DNA of 64,000 bases from Bacterioplanoides sp965219715 (GTDB lineage: Bacteria > Pseudomonadota > Gammaproteobacteria > Pseudomonadales > Oceanobacteraceae): NCBI RefSeq assembly GCF_965219715.1, contig NZ_OZ244785.1, positions 1,736,001 through 1,800,000 on the forward strand, read 5' to 3'. Each line of letters starts with the position of its first letter. The stretch's first letter is position 1. Shown here piece by piece: positions 51,692-61,791 of the stretch. The position numbers and the translations under genes were made by a program. The notes below the pieces were generated by a model that did not search any database, was not told where the DNA came from, and saw only the letters and a list, made by a program, of their open reading frames with translations.

Positions 51692-52462
51692 CTAACGAAT
51701 AATGCCGCGATCACCGGCCTGCAGACTATCGAACAATACTTTTACAGCTTCATCCTGTTGGGCAACAGGTTCAATCTGTTCCAGCGCTTCGACCAGGGTC
51801 AGGCTTTGACGATACAGAGTTTTGTAGGCAGCACGTAAACGATTAATATTGTCTTTAGCAAAACCACGACGCTTCAGGCCTTCAACATTAATACCATGCG
51901 GCTTGACCGGATATCCCTGGGACATGATATATGCCGGGATATCTTTTAATACGATACTGCCGGTACCACACATCGAATGTGCACCGATATGGCAGAACTG
52001 ATGTACCTGAGTCGCACCGCCTAAAATGGCGTAATCACCGATTTTTACATGGCCTGCGACGTTGGTGTCATTGGCGAGAATGCAGTTATCGCCAATAATT
52101 GCATCATGGGCAACATGCACGTTAACCATAAATAAATTATTACTACCGACCTGCGTATGGCCAGCATCCTGCACCGTACCACGATGGAAAGTGCAGGCTT
52201 CGCGAATTACGTTATTGTCGCCAATCGCGAGAGTGGTTGGTTCTCCCGCGTATTTTTTATCCTGACATTCCTCACCAATGCTGGCGAACTGGAATATCTT
52301 ATTGTTCTTTCCGATTTTAGTTGGGCCACGCACAATGACGTGCGGGCCAATGACAGTTCCTTCGCCAATTTCAACGTCTGGGCCCACAATAGAAAAAGGG
52401 CCGATTTCAACGTTGTCCGCAATTTTTGCGGCAGGGTCTACGATTGCTCGAGGATCAATCAT
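51692..52462 (-). CDS. lpxA: UDP-N-acetylglucosamine O-acyltransferase
   Basis: The 256-residue left-handed beta-helix protein adds a 3-hydroxyacyl chain to UDP-GlcNAc, the first step of lipid A synthesis. Hexapeptide repeats (IGDNxxIxxxx) fill the first 190 residues. The catalytic histidine sits in VNVHVAHDAIIG, and QGYPVKPHGINVEGLKRRGF opens the C-terminal helical tail. It overlaps fabZ by four bases. Confidence 0.96.
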   Translation of the reverse strand: MIDPRAIVDPAAKIADNVEIGPFSIVGPDVEIGEGTVIGPHVIVRGPTKIGKNNKIFQFASIGEECQDKKYAGEPTTLAIGDNNVIREACTFHRGTVQDAGHTQVGSNNLFMVNVHVAHDAIIGDNCILANDTNVAGHVKIGDYAILGGATQVHQFCHIGAHSMCGTGSIVLKDIPAYIMSQGYPVKPHGINVEGLKRRGFAKDNINRLRAAYKTLYRQSLTLVEALEQIEPVAQQDEAVKVLFDSLQAGDRGIIR

Positions 52463-52923
52463 GTTTGCTCCAGCTGTCGTTCCGCACAGACGATATCTGC
52501 TGAACAGACGACTTTATCATCTACAAGAGCGCGGCACGTAAACTTCCATATGCCGCGACGATGGCTGATGTAACGGGACTCAAGAACGACCTGATCTCCC
52601 GGTACAATAGGTTGTTTAAAACGCACATTATCGGCACTGGCAAAGTAATACAAAGTATTGGCTGCTTTTTCGTGTCCGAGAATGGTTAACCCCAGAATGC
52701 CAGCTGATTGAGCCATGGCTTCCAGTGTTAATACACCAGGCATAATCGGATGCCCGGGGAAGTGACCATTAAAAAAATCTTCATTAATGGTTACGTTTTT
52801 CAGAGCACGAATAGTAGGACCATCTTCGTGTTCTAAATCAATTTCGTTTACCCGGTCAACCAACAGGAATGGATAACGATGTGGCAAAAATTCCTGTATT
52901 TGTTGAATATCATGCAGGGACAT
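52459..52923 (-). CDS. fabZ: 3-hydroxyacyl-ACP dehydratase
   Basis: The 154-residue hotdog-fold enzyme dehydrates 3-hydroxyacyl-ACP in fatty acid synthesis. The catalytic His is in NGHFPGHPIMPGVLTLEAMAQ, with Glu in the same segment, and PFLLVDRV and QPIVPGDQ are typical. The ATG at 52923 follows AAGGTG and overlaps the lpxD stop by one base; a TTG one codon earlier is less likely. Its place between lpxD and lpxA keeps competing use of 3-hydroxyacyl-ACP in one operon. Confidence 0.96.
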   Translation of the reverse strand: MSLHDIQQIQEFLPHRYPFLLVDRVNEIDLEHEDGPTIRALKNVTINEDFFNGHFPGHPIMPGVLTLEAMAQSAGILGLTILGHEKAANTLYYFASADNVRFKQPIVPGDQVVLESRYISHRRGIWKFTCRALVDDKVVCSADIVCAERQLEQT

Positions 52924-53945
52924 CAAACTTCACCTTTTCTGGCTTTTTCTAACTGTTGCAGGCGTTTCGCCATAGAATCCAGTTGTCGGAAACGCGTGGC
53001 ACTGCGGCGCCATTCGTTCATTGGCATTTGCGCGGTACCGGAAGCGTAAGCACCCTTTTCAGTAATGGATTTACTGATCAGAGACATCGCAGCGATGTGA
53101 ACACCGTCAGCAATATCGAGATGCCCGGAAATACCCACACCACCAGCGATGGTGCAATATTTACCAATGGTGGTACTGCCGGCAATACCGGCGTTGCCTG
53201 CTAACGCAGAGCCCTGACCGATACGCACATTATGAGCAACCTGTACCAGGTTATCGATGATGACATCATCTTCGATAACGGTATCGCCCAGTGCACCACG
53301 ATCGATACTGACATTGGATCCAATTTCTACATCACTACCAATACGCACGCCACCCAGCTGACAGATTTTATGCCATTTGCCTTTATCAGGGGCAAAACCA
53401 AAACCATCAGCGCCGATCACAGTGCCGGAATGAACGGTTACCCGATCACCGAATACAACATTGTGATACAGAGTGACATTCGGATTAATCTGACAGTGAT
53501 CGCCAATAATACAGTGATCACCAATCACAGCACCAGCGCCAATTTCGCTACCCGCGCCAATCTGGCAATACTCACCAATAACCGCATTAGCAGCAACAGA
53601 AGCATCAGCAGCAACGGTCGCAGTTTCAGCCACAACCGCTGTGGGATGAATGCCCGTCGTCACTTTGGGTCTGTCGTTAAACAGCTGACTGGCCTGAGCA
53701 AAACTTAAATAAGGATTGACCGCTACTAATGCACTACCGGCAACCTGGTCGGCCAGATCTTCGGAAACAATAACAGCGGATGCACGGCTTTCACTGAGCT
53801 GACTCTGATAGCTCGGATTTGCCAGAAAGCTCACCTCTCCGGCTTGTGCATCTTTCAGCGTATTCAGGCCGGTTACTGGCTGATCCGCATCCCCAATTAA
53901 TTTCAGGCCAAGTTGGCTGGCTAATTCACCCAGAGTGATCTGCAT
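52923..53945 (-). CDS. lpxD: UDP-3-O-(3-hydroxyacyl)glucosamine N-acyltransferase
   Basis: The 340-residue enzyme performs the third lipid A step, transferring an acyl chain to the amino group. The N-terminal uridine-binding domain (1-100) is followed by a hexapeptide beta helix and a C-terminal helix (RFRQLDSMAKRLQQLEKA). The general base is the histidine in LVQVAHNVRIGQGS, and DGFGFAPDKGKWHKI is the usual pocket loop. Confidence 0.96.
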   Translation of the reverse strand: MQITLGELASQLGLKLIGDADQPVTGLNTLKDAQAGEVSFLANPSYQSQLSESRASAVIVSEDLADQVAGSALVAVNPYLSFAQASQLFNDRPKVTTGIHPTAVVAETATVAADASVAANAVIGEYCQIGAGSEIGAGAVIGDHCIIGDHCQINPNVTLYHNVVFGDRVTVHSGTVIGADGFGFAPDKGKWHKICQLGGVRIGSDVEIGSNVSIDRGALGDTVIEDDVIIDNLVQVAHNVRIGQGSALAGNAGIAGSTTIGKYCTIAGGVGISGHLDIADGVHIAAMSLISKSITEKGAYASGTAQMPMNEWRRSATRFRQLDSMAKRLQQLEKARKGEV

Positions 53946-53961
53946 AATTCCAATCCGATGG

Positions 53962-54462
53962 TTATTCAGACTTCGCGTTCAAGCGTTCCAACAACAACTT
54001 GGTAATGTCCGCCTTTTGCGATACGTAGATCGCAGCGCCGGACTGAAGCACAACATCATAACCAGCTTCATCGATGATTGCTTTAAGCAACTTTTCAATA
54101 TCAGGCAATTGTTTTTGGAAAAAATCTCTCTTCCATTTTTGTTCCATTTGCTGCAGCTTCTTGGCAAAGAACTGGAATTCCGCTTTTTTCTCTTCAAAAT
54201 CGTTAGCCGATTTACGACGCTCATCGTCGCTCATCACATCAGCATTTTTCTGAACCTGTTCCTGTAGATCACGTAATTTCTGCTCCAGGCCTTTCAGCTT
54301 ATCGATATCCGTTTTGTTATTCGCTTCGAAGTTTTTTGCAGACGCTTTAAATACATCAGATAAAAACAGTGCACGTTCCATATCAACAACGGCAACTTTT
54401 GTACCTTCTGCAATTGCAGTATTCATCAGCAGCGCAGCTGCCATAGCCATTAACCAGCGCAT
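53962..54462 (-). CDS. skp: Periplasmic chaperone Skp/OmpH
   Basis: The 166-residue protein carries unfolded outer-membrane proteins across the periplasm. A signal peptide (to about residue 18, NTAIAEG) is followed by KVAVVDMERALFLSDVF, the base strand of the trimer, and a long coiled arm rich in K, E, Q and D (FEANNKTDIDKLKGLEQKLRDL and following). The ATG at 54462 is chosen because GGAG stands seven bases before it; an ATG two codons earlier is too close to that site. It is directly downstream of bamA, its partner pathway. Confidence 0.92.
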   Translation of the reverse strand: MRWLMAMAAALLMNTAIAEGTKVAVVDMERALFLSDVFKASAKNFEANNKTDIDKLKGLEQKLRDLQEQVQKNADVMSDDERRKSANDFEEKKAEFQFFAKKLQQMEQKWKRDFFQKQLPDIEKLLKAIIDEAGYDVVLQSGAAIYVSQKADITKLLLERLNAKSE

Positions 54463-54492
54463 CCTCATGCTCCTTAATTGTTTTATGTAATA

Positions 54493-57048
54493 TTAAAATA
54501 CCTGGCCCAGAGAGAACTCGAAGCCTTCAGTACGATCTCCACGCTGCTCATTCAGCGGCACGGAGTAGGTAAAAGTCAGCGGACCAATTGCCGTAATCCA
54601 GGTTAAGCCAGCACCGAAGCTGGTACGGATTTCAGACAAATCAATTCCGGTGTCACAATACGGGTGATTGTTCAGATTAGGGACATCAATATCCGATGGT
54701 TTGAAACACTCATCGGTGAAGGTATTACCCGCATCCAGGAAGAACACACTGCGCACAGAGCTGCGGTCTTCAACAAAAGGCAGCGGATAAATCAGTTCGA
54801 AACTGGCTTCCGTCAGGATATTACCGCCCAGAGCGCGCTCATCTTCGAGGAACAACGGCGCCGTCTGTACGGAACCGGAACTGGTGGTTTTGTACACCGG
54901 ACGGTAACGGTTCGGGTTAGAAATACTCACAGCTGCACCATCAACATCGGTGGCGTACACCACGTTTGGCGCACTGGAATCAGTCACCGGACGACCCAGT
55001 TCATCCAGTTCAAACACCGGCTTACCACCGCTGTCCGTTTCCACCACGTTAACCACTGTGTATTCCGGCAGGCCTTTGGCACCTAAGCTGTTCGCCCGGT
55101 AACCACGTACTGAGCCAACACCACCAGCACGGAAGTTTTTGAAGAAGGGCAAGCGGTCCAGATCACCGTAGCCATCACCATAACCCAGCTCAGTACGTAA
55201 TCTCAGCGCCCAGTCATCAGCAATCGGGTAATAGTAGTTGGCGGTGTAACCCAGTTTGTAATACGTCAGGTCACTGCCCGGAACAGCAATGTCTGCCGAG
55301 ATACGATGTTCTGTACCAGCGGTTGGGAATAGGCCACGGTTAAGGTTGTTGTAGCGCCAGTTCAGACCCAGAGTGTATTCGTTAAAGTTTTTACCCTCGT
55401 CTTCAACGAACTGTACGATCTCGCGCGGCACTGTATTGCCAAGGAACATTTCGGTATTGGTGTAACCCAGTGACATAGACACACGCTGACGGTGTGAAAT
55501 TGGATAACCAAAGGTCATGTTACCGCCTTTGGCATTGGTCTGATAATCACTGACCGTATTTAAGTTACTGAAGTCTGTCTTACGGTAAAACAGGTTAAAA
55601 CCACGACTTACACCATCAATGGTGTAATACGGATTGGTGTACGAGAAGTTGTAAGACTGAACCGTATTGTTCTTCTGCAGGCCCAGGCTCATGCGGTTAC
55701 CGGTACCCAGGAAGTTGTTCTGACTTACGCTGGCACCCAGAATGACACCACTCGTTCCGGCATAACCGATATTGAAGTTCAGGCTGCCACTTAACTGCTC
55801 TTCGACGTTGTAGTTAACATCGATCATATCGTCCGTGCCCGGAACAGCCGGGGTTTCTACGTTGACGTTTTTGAAGAAACCAAGCTGATTCAGACGACTT
55901 TTACCGGCATCGATTTTGTCGGTTGATGCCCAGCCACCTTCCATCTGGATCATTTCACGACGCAATACTTCATCCATGGTGCTCTGGTTACCACTGAAGT
56001 TGATATTACGAACGTAAGTACGTTTGCCCGGCTCAATAAAGAAGGTCAGATCGACTTCTTTTTCTTCGTCGTAGATTTTCGGAATACCATCAACTTTGGC
56101 AAAGGTATAACCGTCGTTACCGAGACGCTTGCCCATTAAATCACTGGTGAAGGTGACCCTACGACGGGAGAATGTATCGCCGCTTTTCAGCAGATAAAGT
56201 TGAGTGAATTCATCCTCTTCCAACACCAGATCCCCCGCCAGTTTCATATCGCGGATGGTATAGATATCGCCTTCAGTTACATTGATGGTGATGTAAACAC
56301 CTTCTTTGTCTGGTGATACAGATACTTGAGTGGACTCGATGTTAAAACGAATATAACCACGGTCGAGGTAATAAGAACGCAGGGTTTCCAGGTCGGCGCC
56401 GAGTTTTTCACGGCTGTATTTATCGTCGCTGGCGTACCAGGACCAGAAATTTGAGGTTTGCAGCTGGAATTGCTTCAGCAGCTCTTCATCAGAAAACACT
56501 TTATTACCAACGATGTTAACGTGCTCAATCGTGGCAACATTGCCTTCTTCAACATTAATTTTCAGGGAAACACGGTTACGTGGCAGACGCACCACTTCCG
56601 TTTCAATACCGGCATCATAACGGCCCTGAGCGACATACTGTCGTTCCAGCTCTAACGCGATACGTTCCAGCGTTGAACGCTTGAATACCAGGCCTTCGGC
56701 CAGACCGGACTGTTTCAGACCATCCAGCAAGGCTTCTGTCTGAATCGCCTTATTACCTTCAATTTCAATACCGGTAATGGTTGGCAGTTCCACCAGCTTA
56801 ACAATTAATACATTGCCATCGCGCAGCAGCTCAACGTCATTAAACAAGCCTGATTTAAACAGACGCTTAGACGCCGCCACTAAACGAGCACTGCTGACCT
56901 GATCGCCAACATTAATCGGGAAACGCTCGAATACGGTTCCGGCTGATACCCGCTGCAAACCTTCCAGGCGAATATCTTCGATCGTGAACGACTCAGCATT
57001 AACCTGCGAGCCCAGCCCCAATAACAGCGCAAACAACAAACAACGCAT
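54493..57048 (-). CDS. bamA: Outer-membrane protein assembly factor BamA
   Basis: The 851-residue protein is the core of the BAM complex, folding beta barrels into the outer membrane. After a signal peptide (to about residue 18, VNAES) come five POTRA domains (about 20-420) and a 16-strand barrel ending in aromatic-F (SLGQVF). The conserved VRGY loop sits at GSVRGYRANSLG; the following extracellular insertion is long (about 75 residues). The ATG at 57048 is preferred to a TTG two codons upstream. It lies between rseP and skp, the standard order. Confidence 0.96.
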   Translation of the reverse strand: MRCLLFALLLGLGSQVNAESFTIEDIRLEGLQRVSAGTVFERFPINVGDQVSSARLVAASKRLFKSGLFNDVELLRDGNVLIVKLVELPTITGIEIEGNKAIQTEALLDGLKQSGLAEGLVFKRSTLERIALELERQYVAQGRYDAGIETEVVRLPRNRVSLKINVEEGNVATIEHVNIVGNKVFSDEELLKQFQLQTSNFWSWYASDDKYSREKLGADLETLRSYYLDRGYIRFNIESTQVSVSPDKEGVYITINVTEGDIYTIRDMKLAGDLVLEEDEFTQLYLLKSGDTFSRRRVTFTSDLMGKRLGNDGYTFAKVDGIPKIYDEEKEVDLTFFIEPGKRTYVRNINFSGNQSTMDEVLRREMIQMEGGWASTDKIDAGKSRLNQLGFFKNVNVETPAVPGTDDMIDVNYNVEEQLSGSLNFNIGYAGTSGVILGASVSQNNFLGTGNRMSLGLQKNNTVQSYNFSYTNPYYTIDGVSRGFNLFYRKTDFSNLNTVSDYQTNAKGGNMTFGYPISHRQRVSMSLGYTNTEMFLGNTVPREIVQFVEDEGKNFNEYTLGLNWRYNNLNRGLFPTAGTEHRISADIAVPGSDLTYYKLGYTANYYYPIADDWALRLRTELGYGDGYGDLDRLPFFKNFRAGGVGSVRGYRANSLGAKGLPEYTVVNVVETDSGGKPVFELDELGRPVTDSSAPNVVYATDVDGAAVSISNPNRYRPVYKTTSSGSVQTAPLFLEDERALGGNILTEASFELIYPLPFVEDRSSVRSVFFLDAGNTFTDECFKPSDIDVPNLNNHPYCDTGIDLSEIRTSFGAGLTWITAIGPLTFTYSVPLNEQRGDRTEGFEFSLGQVF

Positions 57049-57083
57049 TAACAATGAATTCCAAAAAATGCCGGCTTAAAACC

Positions 57084-58424
57084 CTAGAGCCGGCTGATAT
57101 CGTTATAAAATGCCACCATCATCAGGCCAAGCAGTAAAAACATGCCAAGCTTGATCGCAGCAATCTGAACCTTTTCAGGCAGTGGTTTACCCGTCAGCAT
57201 CTCCGCGCTGTAAAACAAAATATGACCACCGTCGAGCATAGGTACAGGTAATAAATTCAGAACACCCAGCGATACACTGAGTAACGCCAGGAAGCCAACA
57301 AAACTTTCCAGGCCACCCGCCCCTGAAGCGCCCGCTACTTTAGCAATGGTGATAGGCCCACTCAAGTTCTTAACAGAGACATCACCACGGATCATTTTCC
57401 ACAGCGACTCCAGTGTGAAGCTGATCAGCTCACCGGTACGTTCAAATCCTAATATCAGACCCTGGCCAATGCTGGCATGACTTGTAGTAATCCAGCTTTG
57501 CGGATAGCTCACCGGGAACGGGCCAATTCCGGCAAAACCGATGTTGTTACCATCGTCTGTGGTTTTGCTCGCAGGCGTCAGGCTCAGCTCGATGACATCT
57601 CCGGCACGCTCTACCTGCCAGCGCATCGCCATCTCTGGCGCTGCATGAATCTTTTCAACCACTTGCTGCCAGTTCTCAACCGCATCACCATCGATGGCAA
57701 CAATGACATCTTCACTCTGAATACCAGCGGCCTGGGCACGGCCCTGATCAACGATCTGGCCAATCTTGGCAGGAATCTCAGGTAAGCGCGGGCGTAAACC
57801 CAGACCAGATAACGGGTCCGGAGCATCGCTGTCAGACAACCAGGCTGTAACCTGAACATTTACTTTACGTTGACCACCGGATGACGACATCAGGGTCACA
57901 GGAATACTGGCATCTTCACCGATGTAATTAACCAGCTGCCAACTGACTTCCTGCCAGCTTTGAGTAGCCTCATCAGCAACGGCAACAATTTCATCACCGC
58001 TGCGAATACCGGCAACGGCCGCAGGAGAATCGGCTTTTACGTCACCAACGACAGGGACAACACCGGACGTACCGGAAACAAACAGAAACCAATAAGCCAG
58101 AATGGCAAACAAGAAATTAGCAACAGGGCCTGCGGCTGCGATGGCAATACGCTGCCAGGCGGGCTTTTGAGTAAATGCCTGATCCAACAGGTGCTCAGGA
58201 ACAGCGCCTTCGCGCTCATCCAGCATTTTGACGTAACCACCCAAAGGAATGGGGGCGATGGAGTATTCAGTTCCCTGCTTATCTTTCCATGACCATAAGG
58301 GGTTACCAAAACCCACTGAAAAGCGCAGCACTTTGACACCACAGCGGCGAGCCACCCAAAAGTGTCCATATTCATGAATAACCACCAGCACACTGATGGC
58401 AATGATGAAATACAGCAGTGTCAC
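57084..58424 (-). CDS. rseP: Site-2 protease RseP
   Basis: The 446-residue intramembrane zinc protease cleaves the anti-sigma factor RseA and leftover signal peptides. The zinc site HEYGH is in the first helix (VIHEYGHFWVAR), two PDZ domains lie in the periplasm (about 110-190 and 200-280), and LLPVPMLDGGHILFY is the second active-site motif. The gene starts with GTG at 58424, overlapping the dxr stop by four bases. Confidence 0.95.
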   Translation of the reverse strand: MTLLYFIIAISVLVVIHEYGHFWVARRCGVKVLRFSVGFGNPLWSWKDKQGTEYSIAPIPLGGYVKMLDEREGAVPEHLLDQAFTQKPAWQRIAIAAAGPVANFLFAILAYWFLFVSGTSGVVPVVGDVKADSPAAVAGIRSGDEIVAVADEATQSWQEVSWQLVNYIGEDASIPVTLMSSSGGQRKVNVQVTAWLSDSDAPDPLSGLGLRPRLPEIPAKIGQIVDQGRAQAAGIQSEDVIVAIDGDAVENWQQVVEKIHAAPEMAMRWQVERAGDVIELSLTPASKTTDDGNNIGFAGIGPFPVSYPQSWITTSHASIGQGLILGFERTGELISFTLESLWKMIRGDVSVKNLSGPITIAKVAGASGAGGLESFVGFLALLSVSLGVLNLLPVPMLDGGHILFYSAEMLTGKPLPEKVQIAAIKLGMFLLLGLMMVAFYNDISRL

Positions 58425-59602
58425 AGAGAATCCTCAGCCATTAACTGACGAGCACAACCTCGTGCCCAGTTATCCGCAGCCAATACCGTCTGCAGCTCGT
58501 CGATTTGCTCTACAGCATGACGTTTCATCACCTGCTCAATCAAGTCAGGGATCGCGTTAAATGACAGTTCTTGGCGTAAAAAAGCGTCAACCGCAACTTC
58601 GTTCGCAGCATTCAGAACCGCTGGCATAGTGCCACCAACAGCAAAGGCTTCACGCGCCAGGCGCAAACATGGAAAGGCGGTTTCGTCCGGAGGCATAAAG
58701 TCAAAACGTGCAATATCGAACAGATCCAGATGCTTTACACCGGCATCGATACGCTCTGGCCACGCCATACCGTAAGCAATCGGGGTGCGCATATCCGGTT
58801 GGCCGAGCTCCGCAATCACAGAGCCATCACAATATTGCACCATCGAATGAATAACACTCTGTGGGTGTACCACAACCTGAACCTGCTCTTGCTGGCAGTG
58901 GAACAGAAAACAGGCTTCAATCAGTTCAAGTCCCTTGTTCATCAGCGTGGCTGAGTCGACCGAAATCTTTGCTCCCATCGACCAGTTTGGATGAGCAACG
59001 GCTTGCGCTGGTGTTACATCTTGCAGTTCAGAACGCTGCTTACCACGGAACGGACCACCAGAAGCGGTTAACAGAATTTTGTCGATACCGTGGGGAGCAA
59101 ATTCGCCAGAGTATTGCGCTGGCATACTTTGGAAGATGGCATTGTGCTCGCTATCGACGGGTAACAACTCAGCCCCACCCTGCTCAACCGCCTGCATAAA
59201 CAAAGGACCCGCCATCACCAGGCTTTCCTTATTGGCCAGCAACACACGTTTACCAGCTTTGGCGGCTGCCAGCGAAGGTAATAAACCAGCGGCACCTACG
59301 ATAGCGGCCATCACCTGGTGTACCTCCTCATGGGAAGCCACCGTTGCAAAAGCATCACCACCACTCAGGATTTCTGTCGCAGAGGTTGTTTGCTCAGCCA
59401 ACTGGCTGGCTGCGGCTTCATCCGCCATCACCACATAACGCGGCTGAAACTCGGCAATATCCTTAGCCATCTGTTCAACACTGCGGGCAGCGGTTAGCGC
59501 AAACACACGGTACTTATCCGGATGGCGACGAATCACATCCAGCGTGCTCTGACCTATTGAACCGGTTGCTCCCAGAACAGTGACATTCTGAACGTCAGCC
59601 AT
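58421..59602 (-). CDS. dxr: 1-deoxy-D-xylulose 5-phosphate reductoisomerase
   Basis: The 393-residue enzyme makes 2-C-methylerythritol 4-phosphate, the committed step of the non-mevalonate isoprenoid route. The NADPH-binding start GATGSIGQSTLDVIRRHPD, the LANKESLVMAG block, VDSEHNAIFQ with the metal-binding Asp and Glu, and SATLMNKGLELIEA are all present. It supplies isoprenoid units for UppS in the same operon. Start three bases after cdsA. Confidence 0.96.
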   Translation of the reverse strand: MADVQNVTVLGATGSIGQSTLDVIRRHPDKYRVFALTAARSVEQMAKDIAEFQPRYVVMADEAAASQLAEQTTSATEILSGGDAFATVASHEEVHQVMAAIVGAAGLLPSLAAAKAGKRVLLANKESLVMAGPLFMQAVEQGGAELLPVDSEHNAIFQSMPAQYSGEFAPHGIDKILLTASGGPFRGKQRSELQDVTPAQAVAHPNWSMGAKISVDSATLMNKGLELIEACFLFHCQQEQVQVVVHPQSVIHSMVQYCDGSVIAELGQPDMRTPIAYGMAWPERIDAGVKHLDLFDIARFDFMPPDETAFPCLRLAREAFAVGGTMPAVLNAANEVAVDAFLRQELSFNAIPDLIEQVMKRHAVEQIDELQTVLAADNWARGCARQLMAEDSL

Positions 59603-59605
59603 AAA

Positions 59606-60448
59606 TCAGGACAGACCCCAGTTAAACACCAACATGCAGAAGGCAAATACCGGAACGGCGGATGCCATGCTGTCGATACGATCCAGTACACCACCGTGAC
59701 CAGGCAGCAGCTGAGAACTGTCTTTAATACCGCGATGACGCTTCATCATGCTTTCAACCAGATCACCCAGAACCGAGACAATAGCGGTGATCACAGTGAT
59801 CATAAATAAGGTGATGGCAAAATCGATATCGACCGTCTGGATCTGGCTGTTGATATACACCAGGAAGCCAGCTCCAACCAACAAACTGGTTGCAAACCCG
59901 CCCCAGAAACCCGCCCAGGATTTACCAGGACTGACGTTCGGAGCCAGTTTGGCTTTGCCCCACTTACGGCCAGCAAAGTAAGCACCGGTGTCAGCACCCC
60001 AGATAATCAGCATCAGATAAATAATCAGTAATGAACTGTGTGGCTGCTGCTTGAGGTGCATAAATCCAACCCACATCGGAATCAGTACACACAAGCCCAG
60101 CAAAGCCCGAACAGGGCGCGCGTGCCACAGCTCGGTGCCGCCCGGGTACTGCTTCACCAGCGCGAAAGCAATAATCCACCACAAAGTGCCGACGGCAAGG
60201 AAATAAATCAGATAATCTTCATTGGCGTTAAGAAAGCGCGCCGTAACAAACAAACATACAAACATCACCGCAGCGTATAACACCCGACTCCAGTTCTTGG
60301 TGTAACCGGCGATGTTCGCCCACTCCCAAGCACCAACGGTGGCAATTGCAGCAATAAAATAGGCGAATTGTTTCAGTGGCAAAAAGAAAATGCCAAAAAT
60401 CATTAAGGGTGCTAACACCAAAGCGGTGATGATACGTGTTTTAGTCAC
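59606..60448 (-). CDS. cdsA: Phosphatidate cytidylyltransferase
   Basis: The 280-residue membrane enzyme makes CDP-diacylglycerol for phospholipid synthesis. It has about eight membrane helices, and the family signature near the end, SMMKRHRGIKDSSQLLPGHGGVLDRIDSMASAVP, is complete with its metal-binding Asp residues. It overlaps uppS by eight bases. Confidence 0.95.
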   Translation of the reverse strand: MTKTRIITALVLAPLMIFGIFFLPLKQFAYFIAAIATVGAWEWANIAGYTKNWSRVLYAAVMFVCLFVTARFLNANEDYLIYFLAVGTLWWIIAFALVKQYPGGTELWHARPVRALLGLCVLIPMWVGFMHLKQQPHSSLLIIYLMLIIWGADTGAYFAGRKWGKAKLAPNVSPGKSWAGFWGGFATSLLVGAGFLVYINSQIQTVDIDFAITLFMITVITAIVSVLGDLVESMMKRHRGIKDSSQLLPGHGGVLDRIDSMASAVPVFAFCMLVFNWGLS

Positions 60449-61205
60449 CTTGTGCTTCCTTCAGCTGATCGTCAGTGCGGCCGAATCGACGAGTGCGGTC
60501 GGCGAACGCAGTTAACGCTTTTTTATATTCTTGTTCTTTAAAATCAGGCCAGAGGGCATCGGAAAAATAGAATTCGGAGTAAGCGGTTTGCCACAGCATA
60601 AAGTTGCTGATGCGCTCTTCGCCACCGGTTCGGATCATCAGATCCGGCGCCGGAAACTCGCTTAACCAGGTATATTGGTGGAAGGTCTGCTCATTGATAT
60701 CGTCGACGCTCAGACGGCCAGCCTGAACCTCTTCAGCAACACGCTTAGCTGCCTGCACAATATCCCATTGACCACCATAATTAGCCGCAATTACCAGTGT
60801 CATCGCACTGTTATCACGGGTCAGTTGATGTGCATCCTGCACCAGCTGCTGGATTTTCGGAGTGAACCCGGACAGGTCCCCCATCACCACCAGGCGGATG
60901 TTATTGCGGTGCAGTTTTTTTACTTCCCGCTCCAGTGCAGCAACAAACAGTTGCATCAGAGCGCTGACTTCTTTTTCCGGACGACGCCAGTTTTCACTGC
61001 TGAAAGCGAATAAGGTCAGTACCTCAACACCTTCATTAGCTGAAGTTTCAACCACAGCGCGAACAGCGTCGACACCCGCTTTATGCCCGGCTACGCCCGG
61101 CATAAAACGCTTTTTTGCCCAGCGGTTATTACCATCCATGATAATGGCAACATGCTTAGGCACCTGACCTTTTGAGGCCAGGCTATCATCGATACTCGTA
61201 GACAT
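60441..61205 (-). CDS. uppS: Undecaprenyl diphosphate synthase
   Basis: The 254-residue cis-prenyltransferase makes the C55 carrier for peptidoglycan and O-antigen. HVAIIMDGNNRWAKKRF carries the catalytic Asp and diphosphate-binding Arg, and LMIRTGGEERISNFMLWQTAYSEFYF is the second conserved block. The length matches E. coli (253). Confidence 0.96.
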   Translation of the reverse strand: MSTSIDDSLASKGQVPKHVAIIMDGNNRWAKKRFMPGVAGHKAGVDAVRAVVETSANEGVEVLTLFAFSSENWRRPEKEVSALMQLFVAALEREVKKLHRNNIRLVVMGDLSGFTPKIQQLVQDAHQLTRDNSAMTLVIAANYGGQWDIVQAAKRVAEEVQAGRLSVDDINEQTFHQYTWLSEFPAPDLMIRTGGEERISNFMLWQTAYSEFYFSDALWPDFKEQEYKKALTAFADRTRRFGRTDDQLKEAQGD

Positions 61206-61233
61206 AAGAAATAGCTGCCTGAACCCGAAGGGT

Positions 61234-61791
61234 TTAGACCTGCATCAGATCCTTTTCTTTATCCGCTAACAGTCCATCGATCTGAGCAATAAACTTATCG
61301 GTCAGTTTCTGAATCTGATCTTCGCCACCGCGTTGTTCATCTTCAGAAATTTCTTTTTCTTTCAGCAGATCTTTAATGTCGCCGTTGGCATCACGACGGA
61401 TATTACGGATCGATACACGACCTTTTTCCGCTTCCGCACGTGCTTGCTTGATATATTCTTTACGGGTTTCTTCGGTCAGTGGTGGCATTGGAATGCGGAT
61501 CACATCACCGGAGGTTGCCGGATTCAGGCCCAGGTTAGCTTTCATAATGGCTTTTTCAATCGCCGGAATCATGTTCTTTTCCCACGGGTTAACCGCCAGG
61601 CTACGACCGTCTTCAACGATGATGTTAGCTACCTGAGAAATCGGCGTATCAGAACCGTAGTAATCAACCATCACGCCATCCAGAATGGCTGGATTAGCAC
61701 GACCAGTACGAACTTTTTTAAACGCTTCAACCATTGCACCAACGCTTTTGGTCATGCGCTCTTCAGCATCTTGTTTGATTTCGTTAATCAT
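61234..61791 (-). CDS. frr: Ribosome recycling factor
   Basis: The 185-residue protein, same length as E. coli RRF, splits post-termination ribosomes together with EF-G. FKKVRTGRANPAILDGVMVDYYG and VNPWEKNMIPAIEKAI and the coiled-helix tail (RREDANGDIK-type) are typical. The start overlaps the pyrH stop by four bases. Confidence 0.97.
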   Translation of the reverse strand: MINEIKQDAEERMTKSVGAMVEAFKKVRTGRANPAILDGVMVDYYGSDTPISQVANIIVEDGRSLAVNPWEKNMIPAIEKAIMKANLGLNPATSGDVIRIPMPPLTEETRKEYIKQARAEAEKGRVSIRNIRRDANGDIKDLLKEKEISEDEQRGGEDQIQKLTDKFIAQIDGLLADKEKDLMQV